Of a DNA stretch of 8,260 bases, positions 1-6,522 are shown piece by piece. Position numbers and translations under genes: made by a program. A model generated the notes under the pieces. That model searched no databases, had not been told where the DNA came from, and saw only the letters and a program-made list of their open reading frames with translations. The stretch spans positions 1-8,260 of the forward strand of contig JAUWHL010000070.1 in assembly GCA_030605895.1 (NCBI GenBank), given 5' to 3'. Every line of letters begins with the position of its first letter. The first letter of the stretch is position 1. The DNA is from Promethearchaeota archaeon. Lineage in GTDB: Archaea; Asgardarchaeota; Lokiarchaeia; Sigyniarchaeales; SOKP01.

Positions 1-546
1 GGGTTGAAAAACGTGAGAATTCCTAAAGAAAATGTTCTCGCTAAACCAGGAAGAGGGTTTGTCTTAGCTATGCAAACTTTTGCCCATACTAGACCAGCAA
101 TTGGTGCATTTGCCGTTGGGTGTGCGCGTTCTGCGATGGAATATTCTATTGATTATGCCAAAAAGAGAGAAACTTTCGGTAGACCTATTGGAAATTACCA
201 AGTAATTCAAGAAAAAATAGCTAATATGTATAAAGATATTGAAGCTGCACGTTTATTAACATATAAAGCAGCATGGGAAGCCGATCAAGGTATGGATAAT
301 AATTTGAGTTCAGCAATTGCCAAAGCATTTGCTTCGGATGTAGCTATGAATGTTACAACAGAAGCAATACAAATTTTTGGAGGGTATGGTTATTTAAGAA
401 CATATCCTGTTGAAAAACTATTTAGAGATGCAAAATTATACCAGATATATGAAGGTACAAGTGAAATTCAAAGAATTGTAATTTCCCGATTTGTTATGAA
501 AAGATATGAACATGCAATGCCTTTTCTTGGAAAAAAAAGAACTTAA
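1..546 (+). CDS. Acyl-CoA dehydrogenase, C-terminal part (5' end outside window)
   Basis: This is the C-terminal half of a flavoprotein that oxidises an acyl-CoA to the trans-2-enoyl-CoA and passes electrons to an electron-transfer flavoprotein. The frame is open to the first base. It begins inside the conserved segment that precedes the C-terminal helical domain (the VRIPKENVL stretch), so the gene starts upstream and the TTG at position 4 is not a real start. About 181 of the usual 380 or so residues are visible. Family marks in order are the RETFGRPI helix, the IQIFGGYGY segment that contacts FAD of the partner subunit, and YEGTSEIQR. The Glu of YEGTS (codon 451-453) is at the catalytic-base position of medium- and short-chain enzymes. 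The C-terminus is intact. The stop lies 9 bases from the end of the convergent phosphatase gene. Chain-length specificity cannot be read from this half. Family assignment is very secure. Confidence 0.95.
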   Translation, partial: GLKNVRIPKENVLAKPGRGFVLAMQTFAHTRPAIGAFAVGCARSAMEYSIDYAKKRETFGRPIGNYQVIQEKIANMYKDIEAARLLTYKAAWEADQGMDNNLSSAIAKAFASDVAMNVTTEAIQIFGGYGYLRTYPVEKLFRDAKLYQIYEGTSEIQRIVISRFVMKRYEHAMPFLGKKRT

Positions 547-555
547 TATTACAAT

Positions 556-1113
556 TTAATTTTTTTTTATATTACGTTTTATTTCTTTTGCTGCTACTAA
601 GAAATTGTCACATATTAAAGTTGGCTTTATTCCAAGAGATTCTAATTCATCTAGGTGTCTATCACCATGCCCCGTAGTTAGAAAAATTGTTCTACAACCT
701 GCATTTATCCCAAACTGTATGTCTGATGGATGATCACCAATCATCCATGATCTATTCATGTCAACATTAAATTCTTTAATGATTTCATCAATAAATTTGG
801 TTTTCGGTTTCCGGCATACACAATTATCCTCTTTTAAATGAGGACAAAAATATGTTTTTAGAATTTCAATACTTTCTTGTTTTAATATCTTTAATAAATA
901 ATTATTAAAATTGTGAAAATCTTCAACGGTATAATACCCTCGTCCTATACCTGATTGATTAGTAACTATAAAAAAGAGGAATTTTTTTTTAAGTAATTTT
1001 AACCCATCAATTACTCCTGGTAATAATACAAAATCTTCGACTTTATAAGCGTAATCTTTATCTTCAATTAATACTCCATCCCTATCCAAAAGAATTGCTT
1101 TCGTTTTTATCAT
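556..1113 (-). CDS. HAD phosphatase, GmhB / histidinol-phosphatase type
   Basis: A cytosolic Mg-dependent phosphatase of 185 residues, close to the length of E. coli GmhB, which removes the C7 phosphate of heptose 1,7-bisphosphate; the same fold includes histidinol-phosphate phosphatase. Numbered from the ATG at 1113, motif I is D10-R-D12-G, motif II is T51NQSGIGRG, the motif III lysine is K102 in CRKP, and motif IV is GD127HPSD131. The zinc loop typical of this subfamily is complete (C90-P-H92, C98-V-C100). An in-frame GTG at 1125 would add four residues, but the ATG lies nearer the conserved start, so I prefer it. No strong Shine-Dalgarno site is seen. A box reading TTATTTA on the minus strand near 1170 could be a TATA element. 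No sugar or histidine pathway gene is adjacent, so the substrate is open. HisB-N-like activity is the main alternative. Confidence 0.88.
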   Translation of the reverse strand: MIKTKAILLDRDGVLIEDKDYAYKVEDFVLLPGVIDGLKLLKKKFLFFIVTNQSGIGRGYYTVEDFHNFNNYLLKILKQESIEILKTYFCPHLKEDNCVCRKPKTKFIDEIIKEFNVDMNRSWMIGDHPSDIQFGINAGCRTIFLTTGHGDRHLDELESLGIKPTLICDNFLVAAKEIKRNIKKN

Positions 1114-1236
1114 TATTAAACACACTAACTTTTTTTATCCAAGATTAAATGATATTCATTCCTTCTCTTAAATAAGTGTAATTTAATTGATCTTAATATC
1201 AATTAATGTGTTTTAAAATCTTAAAATTTCATTATT

Positions 1237-1284
1237 TTAAAAATAAAGAAAAAAAAAAGAATAATTGTTAATTTCAAATTTAAC
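1237..1284 (-). terminator. Candidate T-rich terminator after desulfoferrodoxin
   Basis: On the minus strand the desulfoferrodoxin stop codon lies in a small inverted repeat (GTTAA, 8-base loop, TTAAC, 1267-1284), followed by AATTATTC and an uninterrupted run of ten T (1249-1258) with more T beyond. The stem is short, so the T-run is the stronger signal and fits archaeal oligo-T termination. The rest of the 1114-1279 gap shows only the possible phosphatase promoter. Confidence 0.45.
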
Positions 1285-1666
1285 TTTTCCATAAAAAGTG
1301 TAAATTACAAAATTCTCGAGTCCAGAGACCTTCTGGATTAGCAACAGTAAAAGTTGCCTTAGGTTCGGCACCAGGTTTTAAGAATCTTCTTTCATAGCAT
1401 CCATCTTTACAGATTATTTCAATCCACATTATATAGTGCTCATCAGTCATAGGATGAGGTGTTCCCATTGAGATCCCTACATCAACAGTGACTTTATTAC
1501 CATCAACTGTAATTTTAGGAACATGTTTTTCTGATTTCCATTCAGCAGTTTGTTCCTCCATATGTTTCATTGGTTGTCCGCAACAGATAGTTTCAGGAGC
1601 AGCTGGGTTCAATATTTCGATAACTTTTCCGCATATACTACATCGATATATTTCTTTTTGTTTCAT
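1280..1666 (-). CDS. dfx: Desulfoferrodoxin (superoxide reductase, two iron centres)
   Basis: A cytosolic enzyme that reduces superoxide to hydrogen peroxide without making oxygen, a usual defence of anaerobes. The 128 residues match the two-centre class. The N-terminal desulforedoxin-like domain holds the Cys4 iron site (C9-x2-C12, then C28-C29 after 15 residues). The catalytic domain holds the square-pyramidal site, with ligands at H48 (in SEKHVP), H71 and H77 (GTPHPMTDEH) and C120 and H123 (CNLH). The Glu-Lys before H48 is the conserved pair that helps substrate entry and protonation. The gene follows rubrerythrin on the same strand after 109 bases, and the two form a logical pair: superoxide is turned into peroxide, which rubrerythrin reduces. 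The gap is AT-rich with TATA-like boxes near 1707-1720, so it may have its own promoter. The start is preceded only by a weak GTGAAG purine stretch. Identification is essentially certain. Confidence 0.97.
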   Translation of the reverse strand: MKQKEIYRCSICGKVIEILNPAAPETICCGQPMKHMEEQTAEWKSEKHVPKITVDGNKVTVDVGISMGTPHPMTDEHYIMWIEIICKDGCYERRFLKPGAEPKATFTVANPEGLWTREFCNLHFLWKS

Positions 1667-1775
1667 AATTTCTTCACGGCTTCTATTCTTGTTGATTTTT
1701 AAATCATATATTTTAATATTTAATCATTTTGATTTTAAATTAAAAATTCGCTGGTTTTCTTAGAAATCTTCACAT
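1667..1775 (-). promoter_or_regulatory. Probable promoter region of desulfoferrodoxin
   Basis: This is a gap of 109 bases between two same-strand genes. Reading on the minus strand it contains a very AT-rich block (1700-1745) with TATA-like sequence near 1707-1718, which would place a transcript start about 20 bases before the ATG. An inverted repeat ATATT-TT-AATAT lies at 1708-1719. Archaeal promoter logic is assumed, and nothing here proves the two genes are not co-transcribed. Confidence 0.35.
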
Positions 1776-2366
1776 CTAAAAATTTTCACTTTTCTTTCTA
1801 TAATATGCCCGAGGATGATCACAGGATGGACATTTGAAATCTTTAGGTAATTCATCCATTTCTACTTCATACCCACATTCCATACAAACCCATACAACTT
1901 TATTTCCTCGTTTGAAGAACGCATCATCACCAACCAACTTAAGAAGTTTACCATATCGTTCTGAATGATGTTTTTCAGCAACCATAATTGCACGTACTCT
2001 TGTCGCAATATCAGAATAACCTTCTTTTTCTGCAGTCTCAACTATATCAGGATAAAGTGTTTGCCATTCCATATTTTCTCCAGCTATCGCAGATTTTAAA
2101 TTTTCAATTGTAGTTCCGTGGGTTGTTGGAAAATCTGCATCAGGGAGTACTTTCATTTCATCAAAGGGTTCTTCTTTCTTGAATCCTTGTAGCATTTTAT
2201 AAAACCAAGATCCATGTTCTCTTTCTTGATTTGCGGTATCCAGAAAAATTTTAGATACTAATACATAACCCTCTTTCTTAGCGATTTTTGAGAAGAAAGT
2301 GTATCTGTTCCGTGCCTGTGATTCGCCAACGAAAGCGGTAAATAATTTTTTAGCAGTTTCTTTCAT
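1776..2366 (-). CDS. rbr: Rubrerythrin (NADH peroxidase component)
   Basis: A cytosolic diiron protein that reduces hydrogen peroxide to water with electrons from a rubredoxin-type donor. The 196 residues have the classic order. A four-helix diiron domain carries ligands at E15, E48 and H51 (an ExxH motif), E97 and E100 (GENMEW), and E131 and H134 (a second ExxH). A C-terminal rubredoxin-like domain has C161-x2-C164 and C179-x2-C182, followed by the aromatic pair YY. The 14-residue spacing between the Cys pairs is slightly longer than in the Desulfovibrio protein as I remember it. The ATG start is supported by AGAGGT eight bases upstream. It lies upstream of desulfoferrodoxin on the same strand, and the pair forms a superoxide-to-water route. 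All iron ligands are present, so the protein should be functional. Confidence 0.97.
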   Translation of the reverse strand: MKETAKKLFTAFVGESQARNRYTFFSKIAKKEGYVLVSKIFLDTANQEREHGSWFYKMLQGFKKEEPFDEMKVLPDADFPTTHGTTIENLKSAIAGENMEWQTLYPDIVETAEKEGYSDIATRVRAIMVAEKHHSERYGKLLKLVGDDAFFKRGNKVVWVCMECGYEVEMDELPKDFKCPSCDHPRAYYRKKSENF

Positions 2367-2420
2367 AATTTTTAACCTCTATTTTATAATTTGGAAATTC
2401 GTAATATATGAATATATTTG
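2367..2420 (-). promoter_or_regulatory. Rubrerythrin promoter and ribosome binding site
   Basis: AGAGGTT at 2374-2380 on the minus strand sits about eight bases before the ATG and is a good Shine-Dalgarno match. Upstream, at 2403-2418, lies a 16-base inverted repeat, AATATAT-GA-ATATATT, that overlaps where a TATA box would be expected. It could be the TATA element itself or an operator. In sequence this AT-rich it may also be chance. Confidence 0.4.
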
Positions 2421-2491
2421 AATTTATATTATTTCCCCTTTCTTTTAACTTTTTAACTTATTTTTTAAAAGAAAAATCGAATAGGATTAGA

Positions 2492-2632
2492 CTAGTAATA
2501 AGTTTCTGTCATTCTTCTTTTTTCTGACTCAACTGGATAACCTTTTCTATGCCATGCCATCATCCCACCAATTAAATTTCTAAGGTCTTTAAATCCTGCT
2601 TGTGCTAATATTTGTGCTGCCATCATAGAGCG
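2492..2632 (-). pseudogene. Rhodanese-domain gene remnant (C-terminal third only)
   Basis: Translation of the minus strand from 2632 to the TAG at 2492-2494 gives about 46 residues that read as the end of a single-domain rhodanese: RSMMAAQILAQAGF, then NLIGGMMAWHRKGYPVE and a short basic tail. This is the helix after the active-site loop followed by the conserved GG-hydrophobic-x-W segment. The catalytic-loop cysteine (CRSG-type) and everything N-terminal to it are missing. The frame stays open to the right but turns into low-complexity AT-rich residues (Ile, Lys, Asn, Tyr) unlike a rhodanese, and no start signal precedes it. I read it as the 3' remnant of a deleted gene. An internal ATG at 2626 could in principle be translated, but the product would lack the active site. 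It lies just downstream of the OsmC-like gene on the same strand, in a different frame. Confidence 0.75.
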
Positions 2633-2696
2633 TAAATAATAAGAAGAAATATAATTGATTTTAATTTTACAAATAAATTTATTTAAATTACATAAA

Positions 2697-3242
2697 TTAT
2701 TTAATTAATTCGATTTTTTGGTGAAAGTTGTTTATTCTTGTTAGAGTTCCTTTTAATGGACATATCTCTTCTACTTTATTGAGAATTCGTTCAATTTTTT
2801 TAAAATTTTCCTCTGTTTTAAGATACCATGTAATTTTTAAATCATAAAATCCTAGAAAAGGTTCTTCTTTAGGATTAAGTGAACTTCTTTTATCATAATT
2901 TGCTTCTACTTTTACATTAATAGAATTTACTTTCATATTTGAATATGATAAATATAATAGTGCTGTTATTTCTAAGCAATTTGCCATAGATGCTAAAAAC
3001 ATCGGCATTGGTCCAGGTATCTCTCCGGACCCACCTAAATCTATTGGACCTTCATTCTCTATTTCAAAGTTATTAATTTTTGCTTTAACATGTAAATTAT
3101 TTATCTGTTCTGAAATTGCTACCAATCTTAAAATAAAAAGCTCATTTCCTTTTTCAGTATCCTTATTTTTTTGCATTTCTTGAAAACGGTTTTTATAAGC
3201 TTTTAAAGACTCATCCGATATTAATTTATTATCCATAATCAT
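2697..3242 (-). CDS. OsmC/Ohr-family thiol redox protein
   Basis: A cytosolic protein of 181 residues in the OsmC superfamily, whose members reduce hydroperoxides through two cysteines or, in the YhfA-like branch, act in less defined sulfur or thiol roles. The two conserved cysteines are present: C89 in ANCLEITAL on the central helix, and C161 in EICPLKGTL. The GPMPMFLASMANC run is the usual lead-in to the first cysteine. About 45 residues before the core form a charged helical extension, so it is longer than a typical 140-residue Ohr or OsmC. ATGs at 3242 and 3236 are both possible; neither has a Shine-Dalgarno site and the choice changes only two residues. It diverges from the iron-sulfur oxidoreductase gene and sits upstream of a rhodanese remnant, which hints at sulfur chemistry. 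Family is confident; substrate is unknown. Confidence 0.87.
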   Translation of the reverse strand: MIMDNKLISDESLKAYKNRFQEMQKNKDTEKGNELFILRLVAISEQINNLHVKAKINNFEIENEGPIDLGGSGEIPGPMPMFLASMANCLEITALLYLSYSNMKVNSINVKVEANYDKRSSLNPKEEPFLGFYDLKITWYLKTEENFKKIERILNKVEEICPLKGTLTRINNFHQKIELIK

Positions 3243-3353
3243 ATTAAATCGAAGATTTGCTATATTGCTTTCGATGAACTTAAACTATAATGAATTATTA
3301 TAGAATAATACGATATTGAAAATTGGTTAAATCTTTATTAAGGATTTTAAAAA
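3243..3353. promoter_or_regulatory. Divergent promoter region, osmC-like / Fe-S oxidoreductase
   Basis: These 111 bases between two divergent genes must carry both promoters. Leftward, TTATAGTTTA (minus strand, about 3281-3290) lies some 40 bases before the OsmC-like start. Rightward, TTATAGAATAATA near 3298-3310 lies about 45 bases before the ATG, and AAGGA (3340-3344) nine bases before that ATG is a modest ribosome binding site. A short inverted repeat, TATTAT-AGA-ATAATA (3296-3310), lies between the two directions and could serve a shared regulator, although its composition makes chance likely. Confidence 0.4.
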
Positions 3354-4487
3354 ATGAATGAAAATGTATTGTTAGAAGAAATCCAATCTTGCTTAGATTG
3401 TAAGACTTGTTTGGATTATTGTGATACATATAAAGTAACAATGGATGAATTAAAATCTCCAAATGGGAGATTAAAGATTGCAGAAAAAGTTTTTAATAAT
3501 CAAGAAATTACTGATGAAGAACGTATTGGACTTTACACTTGTACTTTATGCGCATTATGTGATATTGCTTGTCCACAAGAAATAAAAATATCAGAAATTA
3601 TTTATGCATCAAAAGTAAAATTAGTAGAGGAAAATAAAGCTCCATTAGAAATACATAACAAAATTATAAAGGGTATTATCGAAAAGGACAATTCAGTTGG
3701 TGGAAATCCAAATGAAAGATTAAATTGGCTACCTGAAAATTATAAAACAAATGAGTTATTTGAAAAGAAAGACTCAGACACTCTTTTGTATTTTGGATGC
3801 ATGTCCTCATTTCGAGTTAAAGAAAGTGCTACTCATCCATATGAAATCTTAAAACTTGCTGGTTATGATTTTAAAATTTTAGAAAAAGAACCATGTTGTG
3901 GAGAGTATGTATATTCTGCAGGAAATGTTAAGGTAGCAAAAGATATTTTTAAAGAAAATATTCAGCTCTTTAAGAGGCTTGGTATTAAAAATTTGATAGT
4001 AACATGTGGTGGCTGCCTATATGCTTTTGATAAAATATACCGGAAATATTTTGAGGATTTTAATATAAATGTAAGACATATTATTGATGTTATCTATGAG
4101 TTAGAAAAAAGTAGTAAAATTAAATTAAAACCTTTGAATAGAACAATCACATATCACGATCCTTGCCGGGTTGGGAGAAAATATAAAAATGGTCCTCTTT
4201 ATTCTGAACCACGAGAACTTTTAGAGAAATGTGGGTTAAAAGTTAAAGTATTATCTGCAAATCCTGAAGAAACTCCTTGTTGTGGATCAGGATCTGGAAT
4301 AAGAGGGGTTGATAGTAGTATTTGTATTAAAATTGGTAAGGAATTGTTTAATCAAATAGAAACAACTGACATTGTTTCAGCTTGCCCCTTGTGCGTATTT
4401 AATTTTAGATATGTAAATTACAAGAATCAAATGGACAAAGAAAGTAGATATATTACGGATTACATTTTCGAATCTATAAAAAAATAG
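3354..4487 (+). CDS. HdrD/GlcF-like iron-sulfur oxidoreductase (two ferredoxin clusters, two CCG motifs)
   Basis: An electron-transfer subunit of 377 residues resembling HdrD of heterodisulfide reductase, GlpC and GlcF. The N-terminal part binds two [4Fe-4S] clusters through C13/C16/C19/C23 and C63/C66/C69/C73-P. Two cysteine-rich CCG modules follow. The first is C149, C181-C182-G, then C218-G-G-C221, with canonical spacing (31 and 35 residues). The second is C271, C309-C310-G, then C344-P-L-C347. Both are complete, so it could carry two CCG-type catalytic or relay clusters, as in HdrB and HdrD, although one site serves as a quinone or flavin interface in relatives. No membrane segment is seen. 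Partners are often an FAD oxidase of the GlcD type or an HdrE-like cytochrome; neither is in the window. It diverges from the OsmC-like gene and converges on iscU. Substrate (lactate, glycolate, glycerol-phosphate or a disulfide) cannot be decided. Confidence 0.88.
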   Translation: MNENVLLEEIQSCLDCKTCLDYCDTYKVTMDELKSPNGRLKIAEKVFNNQEITDEERIGLYTCTLCALCDIACPQEIKISEIIYASKVKLVEENKAPLEIHNKIIKGIIEKDNSVGGNPNERLNWLPENYKTNELFEKKDSDTLLYFGCMSSFRVKESATHPYEILKLAGYDFKILEKEPCCGEYVYSAGNVKVAKDIFKENIQLFKRLGIKNLIVTCGGCLYAFDKIYRKYFEDFNINVRHIIDVIYELEKSSKIKLKPLNRTITYHDPCRVGRKYKNGPLYSEPRELLEKCGLKVKVLSANPEETPCCGSGSGIRGVDSSICIKIGKELFNQIETTDIVSACPLCVFNFRYVNYKNQMDKESRYITDYIFESIKK

Positions 4488-4506
4488 TTTAAATATTGAA
4501 AATAAA

Positions 4507-5319
4507 TTAACCTTTATATGCCATATGTATTATTACATCAACAAATAAATCATAATTCTCGTCTTCATCGTAATCATGTATAACTACTTTTTCAACCTCG
4601 TCAAGTTCTCCCTTTACTTCATTTAGTTCAGATTGGTGTAAAATTTTAACATCAGATTTTTTTAGTTTTTTAGCAATTTCTTCTCTTCCAGGTACTTGTT
4701 TTGAAGAGGTTAGAACAATAACTCTCCCCGTATATTCTGTTAATTTCAAGGCAAGCTCCAAAGATTGGTCCCCTGTATCTACGATTAATATTCTCTTATC
4801 TCTTAGTTCTTCTAAATTCTCAGGAATTTCGTTATAAGCCCCTTTTCCAAGAAATTCTTCGAAACCTAAAATTACTTGGATTTCTAGTTGACATGATGTT
4901 GCAACTTCAACTTCAGGGTCAGCACCTGTTCTGTAATTATCAATAGCAGCCCTTAAAGCATCAGCAGCGAGATTTGAACAATGCATTTTGATTGGTGGAA
5001 GCCCTTCTAATTCATCAGCTACATCTTGTCTTGTAATCTTATAAGCTTCTTCTAATGATAATCCTTTAGCCATTTCTGTTATCATAGAAGAAGTTGCTAC
5101 AGCGGAACCACAACCAAACGTTTTAAATTTAATATCTTCAATAAATTCTTCATCTTTATTATTTTTGGCGACCTTTATATACATAAACATTAGATCACCA
5201 CATACAGGGTTTCCTACACGTCCAAAACCATCTGCATTTTCAATTTCTCCCATATTCCTAGGATTTCGAAAATGATCTAATACTTTTTCAGTATACTGAG
5301 TTGATTTCACTTTATTCAT
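4507..5319 (-). CDS. iscU: IscU-type Fe-S scaffold with TrxR-like C-terminal domain
   Basis: Scaffold on which iron-sulfur clusters are built, 270 residues where plain IscU has about 130-150. Residues 1-160 are IscU: C40-G-D42, C70 in FGCGSAVATSS, and H113-C114 in KMHCSNLAADAL, so all cluster ligands and the labilising Asp are present. Residues about 172-270 (4507-4806) are extra. They resemble the NAD(P)-binding domain of thioredoxin reductase: a first strand RILIV, then TGDQSLELALKLTEY where GGGDSAxEEAxxLT is usual, then VIVL, KILHQSEL and a closing DLFVDVIIHM strand. The glycine-rich loop is degenerate and the HRR motif for NADPH is replaced by TSSKQV, so cofactor binding is doubtful. The FAD half is absent. 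The start overlaps the end of iscS by 8 bases, with GAGGT just before it. The scaffold call is certain; the extension's kinship is by eye. Confidence 0.94.
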   Translation of the reverse strand: MNKVKSTQYTEKVLDHFRNPRNMGEIENADGFGRVGNPVCGDLMFMYIKVAKNNKDEEFIEDIKFKTFGCGSAVATSSMITEMAKGLSLEEAYKITRQDVADELEGLPPIKMHCSNLAADALRAAIDNYRTGADPEVEVATSCQLEIQVILGFEEFLGKGAYNEIPENLEELRDKRILIVDTGDQSLELALKLTEYTGRVIVLTSSKQVPGREEIAKKLKKSDVKILHQSELNEVKGELDEVEKVVIHDYDEDENYDLFVDVIIHMAYKG

Positions 5320-6505
5320 TCACCTCATTATATTTTTTAATCAAATCAGGAGGAGTTAATGGTGATAATAATCGTAATCTTTTTACTATGTTCGGTAAAA
5401 CTTCTATAAGTTTATCAATATCTTTTTCTTGAGTAAAACGCCCTAAGGTTATTACAAGAGATCCGTGAGCTTCTTCATGTAACAAACCCATTGCAATTAA
5501 TGTATGGGAAGGCTCTAAAGTTCTTGAACTACATGCAGATCCTGTAGCAGCAGCTACTTTTTCATCTTTTAGATCAAGAATTAATGATTCTCCCTCAATA
5601 TAATCAAATCTGAAATGTGCATTATAAGGAAGTCTATGCTCATGATGGCCATTCAAATAAGATTTTGGAATTGGTTCTAAAATACCTTTAACTAATTTAT
5701 CCCTTAGGGTTTTTAGTCTCTCTGCTTCATCATTGATTTCAGTTTTCATAATTTCTGCTGCTTTTGCAAATCCTACGATTCCAGGTACATTTTCAGAACC
5801 AGATCTTATTCCTCTTTCTTGTCCCCCTCCAATTATAATTGGATTTATCCTTACTCCTTTTTTCAAGTATAGAGCCCCTACCCCTCTTGGACCATAAATT
5901 TCGTTTGATGATAATGTTACTAAGTCAATTGGAATTTGTTGAACATCTAATGGGATAACACTCTCACTGGCAACCGCATCAGAATGAAATAAAATATTAT
6001 TTTTTGCAGCAATTTCACTGATTTCATCTATTGGTTGTAAAGAGCCTACTTCATTACTTGCTGTAGAGATTGAAATTAAAATAGTTTTATCAGTAATTAA
6101 TCGTGCTAGTTTATCTAGTCTCATAATACCATATTGATCAACTGGAACTCTACTCACTTTAAAACCTTGACGTTCTAAATATTTCGCAATATTCAAAATA
6201 GATATATGTTCTATCTCTGAAATTATAATATGGTTTCCTTTCTTTTTATTTCTCATTGCGGATCCTATTAATGCTAGATTATTTGATTCAGTAGCACCTG
6301 ACGTAAAAATTATAGAATCAGGATTTGGAGCATTTATAAAATCTGCTACCTTTTGTCTTGAAATACTTAAGGCGTCAGTCGCTTCATCTCCTTCACAATG
6401 TAATGAAGATGGGTTAGCAAACTTTTGATTCAAATATATCGTCATTTCTGAGACAACTCGAACATCTACAGGTTTGGCTGCTTGGTAATCTAAATAAACA
6501 CTCAT
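5312..6505 (-). CDS. iscS: Cysteine desulfurase-like IscS lacking the PLP lysine
   Basis: NifS/IscS-family protein that normally takes sulfur from cysteine with PLP and hands a persulfide to IscU. Numbered from the ATG at 6505 (397 residues), conserved features are TSGATESNNLAL, H100 (stacks on PLP), D176, GGGQERGIRSGSENVPGIVGF in two parts, and C325 in GSACSSRTLEPSH (persulfide carrier). The Schiff-base lysine is gone: SAHKIYGPKG of the family reads SSN-E202-IYGPRG, with Glu codon GAA at 5902-5900. The PLP-contacting Gln after D176 is also Ala (DAVAS). From memory, the Archaeoglobus fulgidus IscS likewise lacks this lysine (Asp there) and shares the AKPVD start and SPL end, so this looks like a lineage, not a recent mutation. 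An ATG at 6526 overlaps the tusA stop (ATGA) and would add seven residues; I prefer 6505 for its AAGGA site and fit to homologues. Activity with free cysteine is doubtful. Confidence 0.93.
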   Translation of the reverse strand: MSVYLDYQAAKPVDVRVVSEMTIYLNQKFANPSSLHCEGDEATDALSISRQKVADFINAPNPDSIIFTSGATESNNLALIGSAMRNKKKGNHIIISEIEHISILNIAKYLERQGFKVSRVPVDQYGIMRLDKLARLITDKTILISISTASNEVGSLQPIDEISEIAAKNNILFHSDAVASESVIPLDVQQIPIDLVTLSSNEIYGPRGVGALYLKKGVRINPIIIGGGQERGIRSGSENVPGIVGFAKAAEIMKTEINDEAERLKTLRDKLVKGILEPIPKSYLNGHHEHRLPYNAHFRFDYIEGESLILDLKDEKVAAATGSACSSRTLEPSHTLIAMGLLHEEAHGSLVITLGRFTQEKDIDKLIEVLPNIVKRLRLLSPLTPPDLIKKYNEVNE

Positions 6506-6522
6506 ATTATTTTCCTTATTTT

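Noticed and set aside
4..546. TTG at position 4 as a true start of a short acyl-CoA dehydrogenase
   Set aside because: The frame is open to base 1 and begins in the middle of a conserved family segment, so the gene is cut by the window edge.
1488..1763. A 91-codon open frame on the plus strand
   Set aside because: It lies antisense to the desulfoferrodoxin gene and its upstream gap; the opposite frame encodes every iron ligand of a known family, so this is a shadow.
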